From a virus, in the IMG/VR virus record IMGVR_UViG_3300027779_000139, positions 1 through 26,030 of that record: a DNA stretch of 26,030 nt. One strand, given 5' to 3'. The notes under the pieces were generated by a model that was not told where the DNA came from, did no database searches, and saw only the letters and a list, made by a program, of their open reading frames with translations. Position 1 is the stretch's first letter. The number at the start of each line of letters is the position of its first letter. Below are positions 25,933-26,030 of the stretch, piece by piece. The position numbers were made by a program, and so were the translations under genes.

Positions 25933-26030
25933 ATGAGTTATATCGGAACTGTAAGTCGCCCCGCTGTAAATAATATAATACCTGATAATAGTATTACTGC
26001 TGCTAAGATAGTTGATGGGGCTATTGTAGC
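25933..26030 (+). CDS. N-terminus of a further tail fibre-type protein, cut by the window end
   Basis: ATG 25933 follows AAGGAA (25923-25928) and opens a frame that stays open to the end of the window, 32 full codons. It reads MSYIGTVSRPAVNN, then IPDNSITAAKIVDGAIV. MSYIG openings and the SITAAKIVDGAI motif, usually tandemly repeated, are characteristic of fibre proteins in marine T4-like phages. Only the beginning is visible, so length, domains and completeness cannot be judged. Confidence 0.7.
   Translation, partial: MSYIGTVSRPAVNNIIPDNSITAAKIVDGAIV

Noticed and set aside
1-26030. tRNA genes, CRISPR arrays, insertion sequences, integrase, lysis genes, auxiliary metabolic genes, introns or homing endonucleases
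   Set aside because: Nearly all of the window is accounted for by continuous + strand structural genes, and the short gaps are too small to hold such elements.

Overview
The window is a densely packed, AT-rich (about one third G+C by eye) stretch of a tailed-phage genome with every gene on the + strand. It is the baseplate and tail-fibre part of a T4-like myovirus. Three genes match T4 baseplate wedge proteins at the residue level (gp25, gp6, gp8). A fourth, very large protein sits in the gp7 slot and carries the gp7 C-terminal landmarks, so the T4 order 25-6-7-8 is kept. The low G+C, the oversized modular wedge proteins, the large DUF4815-type structural protein and the fibre modules are typical of marine T4-like phages (cyanophages, Pelagibacter myoviruses and uncultured relatives). 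The host cannot be read from this sequence. I saw no tRNA, integrase, transposase, CRISPR array or auxiliary metabolic gene.

Layout. 1-3089: three overlapping genes I cannot assign (a 5'-truncated probable virion protein, a 60-residue charged protein and a 676-residue probable tail/baseplate protein). 3144-14564: baseplate wedge genes gp25, gp6, giant gp7-like (2464 aa) and an enlarged gp8 (549 aa). 14607-21263: a 2218-aa DUF4815-type structural protein where T4 has genes 9 and 10. 21265-21495: a 76-residue coiled-coil protein. 21508-26030: fibre region with a 243-aa fibre-like protein, a 130-aa beta-sandwich protein, a 958-aa fibre protein with a seven-repeat, probably beta-propeller, region, a 110-aa paralogue of the small beta-sandwich protein, and the first 32 codons of another fibre-type gene.

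Expression. Exact copies of the T4 late promoter element TATAAATA lie in three of the few non-coding gaps: upstream of gp8 and of each small beta-sandwich gene. A weaker CTAAATA precedes gp25. This fits late transcription by a gp55/gp33/gp45-type system, whose genes are not in this window.

How the genes fit together. gp25, gp6 and gp7 form the inner wedge, gp8 joins its periphery, and the DUF4815-type protein and the fibre genes would build the outer baseplate and host-contacting parts. The same short beta-rich modules recur in the gp7-like, gp8 and DUF4815-type proteins, and the fibre proteins are assembled from duplicated or inserted modules. I see no defence, toxin or novel enzymatic system. 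The unusual content is architectural: mosaic growth of the baseplate proteins, a propeller-bearing fibre, and a paired promoter plus beta-sandwich cassette bracketing that fibre gene.
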